Shown in pieces: positions 1 through 5,394 of a DNA stretch of 6,065 nucleotides. The translations under genes were made by a program, and so were the position numbers. This DNA comes from CAYRTD01 sp964426915. GTDB taxonomy: Bacteria; Bacteroidota; Bacteroidia; Bacteroidales; GCA-2748055. Numbering within the stretch: position 1 is the stretch's first letter; the number at the start of each line of letters is the position of its first letter. The notes under the pieces were generated by a model, which saw only the letters and a program-made list of their open reading frames with translations, made no database searches and had not been told where the DNA came from. The stretch is taken from the NCBI GenBank assembly GCA_964426915.1, contig CAYRTD010000193.1, positions 1 to 6,065 of the forward strand, read 5' to 3'.

Positions 1-150
1 GTAATTTTAAGCTGCCCTTTCCTTGCTCCGCTGAAGCTTCGCGAAGGCGAGCAGGCCGGAATCGTATTATCGGGAACAGACGAAATCCAGGAGAATTTGA
101 TAGCATGTATTAAAACTACGCCCTGTTTGACCGGACCGACTTATGTATAA
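1..150 (+). CDS. Possible 3' end of a truncated upstream gene (unrecognised)
   Basis: Frame 1 is open from the window edge for 49 codons and ends at TAA 148-150. The last part reads like ordinary protein (for example GTDEIQENLIACIKTTPC), but I recognise no family. The evidence is weak: a 49-codon open stretch is not rare by chance, frame 3 is also open to position 110, and bases 29-46 carry GC-rich repeat-like sequence (CGCTGAAGCT, and the palindrome CTTCGCGAAG at 37-46). It could be the C-terminus of a real gene entering from the left or only open intergenic DNA. The sequence to the left of the window would decide. Confidence 0.25.
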   Translation, partial: VILSCPFLAPLKLREGEQAGIVLSGTDEIQENLIACIKTTPCLTGPTYV

Positions 151-161
151 AGAGTAGCTCT

Positions 162-183
162 GGGGGAGGGGTTAGGGGTGGGG
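162..183 (+). other. Putative G-quadruplex motif
   Basis: Four G runs of four or five bases lie within 22 bases: 162-166, 168-171, 175-178 and 180-183, with loops of 1, 3 and 1 bases. This satisfies the usual pattern for an intramolecular G-quadruplex on the plus strand. Whether it folds, and whether it matters, is inference. It follows the possible stop codon at 148-150 by 11 bases. Confidence 0.5.
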
Positions 184-217
184 CAAACAGAGGGATGCAT
201 CAGGTTGTAACCGAAAA

Positions 218-235
218 CTAAAAAACACTTTTTAG
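218..235 (+). terminator. Weak A/T hairpin, possible terminator
   Basis: CTAAAAA at 218-224 pairs with TTTTTAG at 229-235 around an ACAC loop, a 7-bp stem made almost entirely of A-T pairs. It could end transcription arriving from the left, but it lacks a GC-rich stem and a following T tract, so the call is tentative. Confidence 0.2.
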
Positions 236-283
236 AGTGGACTCCTTTAATCATTTCCCGGACGGATTTATCAGAACAAAGCC

Positions 284-505
284 AAGCCCCTGCTCCTCCG
301 CACGCTGTCGCAGAGGCCTTCGCCAGAGGCTTCTGCCGCCGGAGAAAGCTTTCCGCGAGCGTAGAAGCTCTGCGCTGCGCCTTCAGGCAAGCTTTCGGCG
401 GCCGAAGGGAGACGCTAGCCTAGGCGCCTAAAGCTTTCACCGGCGGCCGAAGCCTTACGCTTGCGCTGAAGCTACAGCGTAGGACTCAGCGGCACGCGGA
501 ACCGG
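284..505. repeat. GC-rich block of hairpins and short repeats
   Basis: This block is much richer in GC than the genes beside it and is full of self-complementary segments. The clearest are: 310-336, a 10-bp stem with one G-U pair and a 7-base loop; 392-408, centred on TTCGGC-G-GCCGAA; and 460-483, a 9-bp stem with two G-U pairs and loop AAGCTA. The 12-mer CGGCGGCCGAAG occurs twice, at 396-407 and 441-452. AAGCTT-type hexamers recur. No reading frame through it gives a plausible protein. It may be a cluster of dispersed palindromic (REP-like) elements or a structured RNA; the sequence alone does not decide. Confidence 0.55.
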
Positions 506-536
506 GGCATAATCATTAGCACAGGGTACAGCAAGG

Positions 537-639
537 CAGAGTGAGTGTGAGAGCGAGGGTGTTTTTAAAAAAGTATGTCTCCGGGGGAGGCAAAAGACAG
601 AGTGAGAGTGTTTCGAAAAAGCATGTTTCAAGGGGAGTC
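537..639. repeat. Imperfect tandem duplication (two units)
   Basis: Unit A (537-591) and unit B (598-639) share the order CAGAGTGAG, GTGTTT, AAAAAG, ATGT, TC, GGGGAG and C. Unit A has about 13 extra bases, mostly an additional GTGAGAGCGAG-like stretch. A third G-rich fragment at about 652-667 may be a degenerate partial unit. The minus-strand translation shows the duplication as two related peptides (ETCFFETLSL and ETYFFKNTLAL), which argues for a repeat rather than a gene. Confidence 0.5.
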
Positions 640-685
640 GAATGTCGATAACCCGGGGAGGGGGCAGAATGTATTACAAAACCCA

Positions 686-1885
686 TCAATACAAAAAGCC
701 AAAAAGCCACAATGGAATAGTGCCGGCAAAACCATGTTCAATATCATCTAATGCAAGGAAGGAGTTTTTTAATCCTTTGATTTGATCAGAATTTTTATTT
801 TTTCCTCCTGTTTCGAAGAGGTATTGATCATTTACCAGGAAATCGCCTTTTCCCGGACTCATGTATATCTCATGCCCGGAATTCCGGATCTGGTTAATAA
901 AAAAGACTTCTCTGATGGTGCCTATGTTTGGTTCATTTTGAAAAGCAAAGGAAAAAGAAGGATTTTCAAAATATATCTTGTCCGGTTTTTGCAACTGTGA
1001 GAGTCCTTTTCCCGGTTTGCGCAACAAATGAAGTATACCTGCATCATGTAAGTTCTTAAGATAAATGTTTAAGGTATTTCTTCCGAGTTGAATTCTTTCT
1101 GCAATTTTGGAAATATTGGGTTGGAAGGGAACACTTTCTGCGATAACTCCCAATATTTTCCTGATCTTTATGATATTTGCAGGGCTATAGCCTTCAATCC
1201 ATGAGAGATCATTTTCGAGAACAGTATTGATGATCTGTAATAAACGCGGACCAAAGCTTTCCTGATCAATACCATGCCTGAATGGAAAATATCCCGATTC
1301 AAGATATCTTTTAAAAGCCGGAATAACTTTTAGTTGACCTGTAATTTCCCGTGATAACTTTCTATGATGAGCAATTATTTCAGAAAGGCTATATTTTTCT
1401 ATGTGGACATTATGTTCCAGTGATAAATATTCCCGAAAGGAAAGGCCATGAAGAGTATAGGTGATCAACCTGCGGCTAAGGTCTGATTCGCCACGGTACA
1501 GATCCAGTGCAGAGGAACTGGTGAAAATAACCCGTATATCCGGAAAACCATCATAGATTAATTTTAGCTCCCTTGACCAGGCAGGATATTTATGAACTTC
1601 ATCCACAAGCAGCAATTTACCGCCATATTTGTTCCATTCAGATGCCAGGTTGAAAAGAGTATTATTATAAAAGTATGGATGATCGGCAGTTACATACATT
1701 GCCTCATTGCTTCCGGAATATTCATATTTAAGATATTGAAGAAACATGGTCGTCTTTCCAACGCCACGGAGGCCTTTAATTCCAATAAGTCTCGATTCCT
1801 GTTGTAATACCGGATAAAGATAACGATACCACCGGCTGATCTCCTGGTTTAATAAATTGGTTTGATATGAAATCAGTTCTTTCAT
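686..1885 (-). CDS. ATPase with DUF4143 / PD-(D/E)XK-like C-terminus
   Basis: Complete gene of 399 aa, near the usual family length of about 400. From the ATG at 1885, residues 38-46 are a Walker A loop (GLRGVGKTT, K44), 91-96 a Walker B strand (LLLVDE), and 122-125 TSSS where relatives often have TGSS. LHGLSFREYL at 145-154 and GYFPF at 198-202 are family signatures. A winged-helix-like segment lies at about 257-285. The C-terminus has nuclease-fold residues E326, D348 and ETGGK (358-362). No signal peptide or membrane segment is seen, so it is probably cytoplasmic. The frame extends to a TTG at 1909, but ATG 1885 is preferred because the TTG overlaps a good -7 box. Its biological role is not established. 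It is transcribed alone, 322 bases after abgT on the same strand. Confidence 0.9.
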   Translation of the reverse strand: MKELISYQTNLLNQEISRWYRYLYPVLQQESRLIGIKGLRGVGKTTMFLQYLKYEYSGSNEAMYVTADHPYFYNNTLFNLASEWNKYGGKLLLVDEVHKYPAWSRELKLIYDGFPDIRVIFTSSSALDLYRGESDLSRRLITYTLHGLSFREYLSLEHNVHIEKYSLSEIIAHHRKLSREITGQLKVIPAFKRYLESGYFPFRHGIDQESFGPRLLQIINTVLENDLSWIEGYSPANIIKIRKILGVIAESVPFQPNISKIAERIQLGRNTLNIYLKNLHDAGILHLLRKPGKGLSQLQKPDKIYFENPSFSFAFQNEPNIGTIREVFFINQIRNSGHEIYMSPGKGDFLVNDQYLFETGGKNKNSDQIKGLKNSFLALDDIEHGFAGTIPLWLFGFLY

Positions 1886-1906
1886 AAATATGATTTGGGT
1901 TGAGAT

Positions 1907-1938
1907 CAAAAATAAATAATAAATGATTTATTTCCAAA
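1907..1938 (-). promoter_or_regulatory. Bacteroidota-type promoter of the minus-strand ATPase
   Basis: On the minus strand, TTTG (1938-1935) is followed after 20 bases by TATTTTTG (1914-1907), a full match to the -33 TTTG and -7 TAnnTTTG pattern known from Bacteroides. Transcription would start near 1900, leaving a leader of roughly 15 bases before ATG 1885. This arrangement also argues against the TTG at 1909 as the start. Confidence 0.6.
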
Positions 1939-2207
1939 TCAAATATTTTATATGGATTTCGGTTTTTTTATTATAGCCTATGCCAAACGGACGGGTGAGA
2001 AATCTCCTCTTATCATTGCGTGGCTGAAGGTGGGATTAACCCCATGTTAATAAAGGCCAGGCTTTTTCCTCAAACCAGCTCTTTTACATTACGCCGGTTG
2101 GGGCTCAGGATTCTTTCATCTTATTTGACCGGGTGAATGTCATTTTGGTTTGGGAATTTCGTCTGAGTAACACGGTAAAGTTGCTAATTTCAGTGAATTG
2201 GAAACCC
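1939..2207. other. Intergenic region between abgT and the downstream ATPase gene
   Basis: No gene, RNA or clear terminator was found. About 1980-2160 has balanced, codon-like composition but stops in all frames examined, and no good hairpin followed by T residues ends abgT. It may hold a dispersed intergenic repeat or a decayed gene; I could not identify it. Confidence 0.4.
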
Positions 2208-3749
2208 TTATTTAAGATAAATAAACTCTCCCACCCCAATCGGTAAATTAAATCCGAACCACACAAACAACAATACCGTCCACATTACAAACAGGAAGAG
2301 GGCATAGGGTACGAGCATGGAGATTACGGTTCCTATCCCGAGGCGTTTGTCGTACTGGTGCACCCAGCCGAGGAGGAGGGGGAAGTAGACGTAGAGGGGG
2401 CTTATGCTGTTGGTGACGGAATCGCCTACCCGGTACATTAGCTGAACGAAGGCGGGGCTGTAGCCTAGCTGGGCGAGCATGGGGATGAATACGGGGGCGA
2501 AGATGGCCCATTTTGCCGAGCCGCTGCCCATGAAGATGTTCAGGAATGCAATGAGGAGCATGAAAAGAATGAATAGTAAGGGTCCTGTGAGTCCGGTGGT
2601 CTTAAGAAACTGAGCTCCTTCCACGGCAATTATGGTATCGAGGTTCGACCAGGTGAACATGTAAATGAACTGGGCTACCACCAGCATCAGCACTATGTAG
2701 CCGGCGAGGTTACGCATTCCGTGCTCCATGTGTTTTATCAGATCGTCAAACTTTTGGATGGTACCCACCGCGCGGCCGTAGAAATAGCCTGGCAGGGCGA
2801 ACAATACGAACAGGATGGGGATGAGTCCACGTAAAAAGGGAGACTCCACTACCAGGGATCCCGTTTCGGGATTTCTCAGGGGGGCGCCGGGAGGGGCTGT
2901 GAGTGCAATAACCACCAGGACAAAGGCTAAGAATGCGTATCCCGCGTGTTTGAGCCCTTTTCTCTCACTGGGTGTCAGTTCCGGGCTTTTTTCGGAAGCG
3001 CCGGCCACCATTTCCATGCCACTGAAGCTTGCTGCGCGGGGGATTGTGTAGCGTTTTACCACAATAGCACCTACAATGCCAAGAAAAAGGGTTGAAACGA
3101 TCATAAAATACCAGTTGGCGGTAGCAGCCACTTCCATGGGGGGATCCATGGTTTCGGTGATCTGGGTGCTGATCCCTGCGAGGAGGACGTCGGTTCCTGC
3201 AATGAACAGGTTTGCGGTAAATCCGGCAGTGGCACCGGCATATCCTGCTATGAGTCCGGCAATGGGATGATATCCGAGTTGCATAAAAATAAGAGCAGCA
3301 ATGGGCGGCACCACAACAACCCCTGCATCGGAGCCGATATTTCCGCAGGCGCCAATAATGAAGATCACAGGAAAGATAATTTTTTTGGGAGTGGAAAAAG
3401 CGAGTCGCCGCATGATCACCTCCAGAAGTCCGCTTTGCTCGGCTATAGAAACGCCCATGAGCATCACCAGGACGAGTCCGAGGGGTGCAAAATGCGCAAA
3501 ATTGGTGACCATATTTTCAAGGAACCACCGAAGGCCTTCCTCCGACATCAGGTTTTTTACAGCGATGAGTTCACCCTGGGGATCGGTTACCGAGACTTTC
3601 AGGTAACTGGCGATGGCGCTGGTTAAGACGATAAATACACATATCCACACGAACATCCAGAAGGGATGGGGGAGTTTGTTGCCGGCGATTTCTATCCAGC
3701 GGAGGAAGCCTTTGGCTTGTTGTGGGTTTTGGGGGGTGTCTTTTTTCAT
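2208..3749 (-). CDS. abgT: AbgT-family transporter (p-aminobenzoyl-glutamate transporter family)
   Basis: Complete 513-aa polytopic inner-membrane protein, normal length for the family. Hydrophobic segments lie at about 31-50, 84-103, 124-158, 164-191, 213-231, 268-285, 306-324, 346-367, 388-405 and 470-500. Family hallmarks are GSDAGVVVVPP (139-149), IAGTDVLLAGIS (183-194), NIFMGSGSAKW (404-414) and the block at 432-450 containing YRVGDSVTN. D187, N404, W414, P432, R440 and D443 have the same spacing as the substrate-site residues I recall for the characterised homologue YdaH. E. coli AbgT imports p-aminobenzoyl-glutamate, a folate breakdown product; YdaH and MtrF are reported to export sulfonamides and p-aminobenzoate. 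Direction and substrate cannot be told here. No abgA/abgB genes are adjacent. The ATG at 3749 follows CCAAGG directly, so it has no usable Shine-Dalgarno spacing. The gene is GC-richer than both ATPases. Confidence 0.93.
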   Translation of the reverse strand: MKKDTPQNPQQAKGFLRWIEIAGNKLPHPFWMFVWICVFIVLTSAIASYLKVSVTDPQGELIAVKNLMSEEGLRWFLENMVTNFAHFAPLGLVLVMLMGVSIAEQSGLLEVIMRRLAFSTPKKIIFPVIFIIGACGNIGSDAGVVVVPPIAALIFMQLGYHPIAGLIAGYAGATAGFTANLFIAGTDVLLAGISTQITETMDPPMEVAATANWYFMIVSTLFLGIVGAIVVKRYTIPRAASFSGMEMVAGASEKSPELTPSERKGLKHAGYAFLAFVLVVIALTAPPGAPLRNPETGSLVVESPFLRGLIPILFVLFALPGYFYGRAVGTIQKFDDLIKHMEHGMRNLAGYIVLMLVVAQFIYMFTWSNLDTIIAVEGAQFLKTTGLTGPLLFILFMLLIAFLNIFMGSGSAKWAIFAPVFIPMLAQLGYSPAFVQLMYRVGDSVTNSISPLYVYFPLLLGWVHQYDKRLGIGTVISMLVPYALFLFVMWTVLLFVWFGFNLPIGVGEFIYLK

Positions 3750-3753
3750 CCTT

Positions 3754-3853
3754 GGTTTTTTTGGGGTGAAAAATTTTTAGGGGGTAAAAATGGGAATTTT
3801 TTTTTGATTGGCATGGGATTTTTGTTGTTATGAGGGGGTTTGTTTTTGGGTGA
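3754..3853. other. G/T-rich low-complexity leader of abgT
   Basis: About 100 bases just upstream of abgT consist on the plus strand mostly of T runs and G runs, so the abgT leader RNA would be rich in A and C and nearly free of structure. No sequence fitting the Bacteroidota promoter pattern was found for abgT here. The stretch may be slippage-prone low-complexity DNA or an unstructured ribosome-loading leader. Confidence 0.4.
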
Positions 3854-3878
3854 TGATTAATTATATAATAGCTTTTTC

Positions 3879-3904
3879 ATACTTTTTGCTTGATCAAAAA
3901 GTAT
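3879..3904. repeat. Perfect 10-bp inverted repeat between divergent genes
   Basis: ATACTTTTTG at 3879-3888 is exactly complementary to CAAAAAGTAT at 3895-3904, around the 6-base loop CTTGAT. It lies between the divergent abgT and DUF4143 genes, so it does not sit where a terminator for either would be. From memory, similar 'CTTTTTGCTTGATCAAAAAG' palindromes recur between genes in Bacteroidota, which favours a dispersed element. An operator is the alternative. Confidence 0.5.
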
Positions 3905-3932
3905 CCCTCATAATTCTACGATGAATTATCTT

Positions 3933-3968
3933 GTATTATCAATACAAAATATTTTGTATTATCAATAC
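3933..3968. promoter_or_regulatory. Double palindrome, likely operator of the plus-strand ATPase
   Basis: Two identical 13-bp palindromes, GTATT-ATC-AATAC, lie at 3933-3945 and 3956-3968, 23 bp apart (about two helical turns). Each is part of a 15-bp direct repeat (3931-3945 and 3954-3968). The segment joining them, 3941-3960, is itself a perfect 20-bp palindrome. The right-hand site overlaps the -33 box and spacer of the candidate promoter, as a repressor site would. No regulator gene is adjacent; the binding protein is unknown. Confidence 0.55.
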
Positions 3969-3983
3969 TAACTATTATTTTTA
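3953..3983 (+). promoter_or_regulatory. Candidate Bacteroidota-type promoter of the plus-strand ATPase
   Basis: TTTG (3953-3956) is followed after 19 bases by TATTTTTA (3976-3983), which differs from TAnnTTTG only at the last base. The predicted start of transcription is near 3990, giving a short leader before ATG 4003. The pattern nearly duplicates the promoter of the other intact ATPase. Confidence 0.45.
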
Positions 3984-4002
3984 CCATAAAAATCCAGCTA
4001 AA

Positions 4003-5184
4003 ATGTTAACCAGGGAAGTTTTACAAGAGGTCATTAACGACCAGAAAAGCAGCCATTTTACTAAAATCAACATAAACAGGGAGCTGAAGATTCCCGGAAA
4101 AACAAAAGCAATTCTTATTATTTCAGGAATCAGGCGCTGCGGTAAAAGCACACTCATAAAGAATCATTTTTCTCAATGTGAGGATTCTGTTTATATAAAT
4201 TTTGAAGATCCAAGGCTGGTCAATTTTGAACTTTCTGATTTTTCAAAACTGGAGGATATGATGGTTCAAAAGAAAAAAGGATACCTGTTATTGGATGAAA
4301 TTCAAAATATTAGACAGTGGGAACTATACGCCCGTTCTGCCCATGAAAGAGGGATTTCCCTGATCATTACCGGTTCCAATGCGAGTCTTTTAAGCAGGGA
4401 GCTTGGGACAAAACTCACTGGCAGATACAAACAACTGGAACTATTCCCTTTTAACTACTCTGAATTTCTTGATTATTTCAAACTGGAAAGAAATACTGAA
4501 AGTTTTAAAAAATACTACAAACTGGGTGGGTTTCCGGAATACCTGGAAGAGAATGATCCGGATTATCACCGGATCTTACTAAGGGACATCGTGGCCAGGG
4601 ATATAGCTTTGCGGAGAAACCTGCCCAATGAAAACCAGCTGATGAGGCTGGCCATACATTTGTTAAGCAATATTGGAAAGGATTTCAGCTATAACAAACT
4701 ATCCGGATTACTTGAAATTAAATCGGTGAGAACGGTCATTGACTATTGTGACTATCTGTCTGAAAGCTACCTCCTGGATTATATCCCTATGTTTTCACAT
4801 TCCATCAAAAAACAAATTGCAAATCCTAAAAAAGTTTATTCGGTTGACAGTGCCTTTGCCAGGTCGAACAGTCTGTCTTTTAATGAAGATAAAGGGCGCA
4901 GACTGGAAAACATGGTATATTTGAAATTACGGCAATCAGCCCGGGAGATTTTCTATTACAGAACAGACAAAACTGAATGTGATTTTCTTGTCAGGGATCA
5001 GGAAAAGATCATATCTGCCATACAGGTGTGCTGGAAAATTGAACCTGAAAATGTTAACAGGGAAATTCAGGGTTTGAAGGACGCAATGGAAAAGACTAAT
5101 GTAAAGAAGGCTATGATCATTACCCGGGATCAGGAGGATGAACTGGATGGGATCCGGCTGGTTCCTGTCTGGAAGTGGTTGTGA
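4003..5184 (+). CDS. DUF4143 ATPase (P-loop ATPase with PD-(D/E)XK-like C-terminus)
   Basis: Complete 393-aa protein, normal family length. Residues 42-50 form Walker A (GIRRCGKST, K48), 94-99 Walker B (YLLLDE), and 123-126 a TGSN sensor strand. LTGRY (138-142) holds the conserved arginine R141, and GGFPEY (175-180) is a family signature. About 210-260 resembles a winged helix. The C-terminal nuclease-like fold shows E302, the ECDFLV strand (D327) and IQVCWK (340-345), where the usual acidic residue is Q341; K345 is kept. No signal peptide or membrane segment is seen. The frame runs back to a TTG at 3931, but ATG 4003 is preferred because the extra 24 codons lie in the palindromes and promoter and read as Tyr/Asn-rich non-family sequence. 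It is divergent from abgT and monocistronic. It differs clearly from the ATPase at 686-1885, so the two are not a recent duplication. The cellular role of the family is not established. Confidence 0.93.
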   Translation: MLTREVLQEVINDQKSSHFTKININRELKIPGKTKAILIISGIRRCGKSTLIKNHFSQCEDSVYINFEDPRLVNFELSDFSKLEDMMVQKKKGYLLLDEIQNIRQWELYARSAHERGISLIITGSNASLLSRELGTKLTGRYKQLELFPFNYSEFLDYFKLERNTESFKKYYKLGGFPEYLEENDPDYHRILLRDIVARDIALRRNLPNENQLMRLAIHLLSNIGKDFSYNKLSGLLEIKSVRTVIDYCDYLSESYLLDYIPMFSHSIKKQIANPKKVYSVDSAFARSNSLSFNEDKGRRLENMVYLKLRQSAREIFYYRTDKTECDFLVRDQEKIISAIQVCWKIEPENVNREIQGLKDAMEKTNVKKAMIITRDQEDELDGIRLVPVWKWL

Positions 5185-5282
5185 GGTTAAGTGATGGAAC
5201 CTAAATTACAGATTGAGTGAAAAATATTTATTCCTGTAAATGTTAATTATAACCCTCGCCACGCTCCGGTTTGTAACCGCTC

Positions 5283-5304
5283 CACCTACGCTAAAGCTTC
5301 GGTG
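5283..5304. repeat. Short GC-rich imperfect palindrome
   Basis: CACCTACGCT and AGCTTCGGTG form a 10-bp stem with two mismatches and an AA turn. Its right 20 bases (5285-5304) match the reverse complement of 464-483 at 16 of 20 positions, so the same element seems to occur at both ends of the window in opposite orientation. It is probably a dispersed intergenic repeat. Confidence 0.5.
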
Positions 5305-5351
5305 TACAGGGAAGGGGGCGCAAAGGCGCGAGGGAAGAAAGGGATTTTTAC

Positions 5352-5391
5352 CTTGTCGATCAAGTCGCTGAGGTCGCTTCGACAGTCTCAG
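5352..5391. repeat. CTTGTCGA / CTGAG...CTCAG palindromic repeat
   Basis: CTGAGGTCG (5368-5376) pairs with CGAC (5380-5383) and CTCAG (5387-5391), leaving a CTT loop and a 3-base bulge. CTTGTCGA at 5352-5359 precedes it. It resembles, in degenerate form, the common bacterial intergenic palindrome built from CTTCGAC and GCTCAG. It lies immediately 3' of the third DUF4143 locus and might act as a terminator for either convergent gene, though it has no T tract. Confidence 0.45.
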
Positions 5392-5394
5392 TTC

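Larger units (their letters stand above)
151..685. other. Long non-coding, repeat-rich intergenic region
   Basis: No convincing gene is present. From left to right it holds a G-run cluster (162-183), a small A/T hairpin (218-235, stem CTAAAAA/TTTTTAG with loop ACAC), a GC-rich block with several hairpins (about 284-505), and an imperfect tandem duplication of G-rich sequence (537-639) that ends in another G-rich stretch (about 652-667). Short open frames here (237-431 plus, 516-710 minus) have low-complexity or repeat-derived translations and start on GTG, so I do not call them genes. The region lies downstream of the minus-strand ATPase, so it is not that gene's promoter. Confidence 0.7.
5185..5394. 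other. Convergent intergenic region with palindromic repeats
   Basis: The plus-strand ATPase and the minus-strand remnant end facing each other here. The left half (to about 5255) is AT-rich, with no convincing terminator. The right half is GC-rich and contains the repeats at 5283-5304 and 5352-5391, plus a small GCGC-AAAG-GCGC element near 5320. No gene is seen. Confidence 0.6.

Noticed and set aside
237..431. 64-codon open frame on the plus strand
   Set aside because: It starts on GTG, runs through the GC-rich hairpin block, and its Arg/Ala/Pro-rich translation is what GC-rich repeats give by chance.
516..710. 64-codon open frame on the minus strand
   Set aside because: It starts on GTG inside the end of the ATPase gene, and its translation simply reads the tandem duplication twice.
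686..1885. ATPase plus neighbour as a toxin-antitoxin or defence operon
   Set aside because: Each ATPase is transcribed alone, with no small partner gene or known defence gene beside it, so the window gives no support for such a system.
1886..1909. TTG at 1909 as the start of the minus-strand ATPase
   Set aside because: The codon overlaps the -7 box of a consensus promoter, and the ATG at 1885 gives a normal family length.
3267..3626. Open frames of 101 and 119 codons opposite the transporter gene
   Set aside because: Both lie antisense to a well-supported membrane-protein gene with conserved family motifs; they are shadows of its codon use.
3879..3904. Hairpin as an intrinsic terminator
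   Set aside because: Both neighbouring genes start here and run outward, so no transcript is expected to end at this point.
3931..4002. TTG at 3931 as the start of the plus-strand ATPase
   Set aside because: The additional 24 codons lie in the palindromes and promoter and read as Tyr/Asn-rich sequence unlike the family N-terminus.
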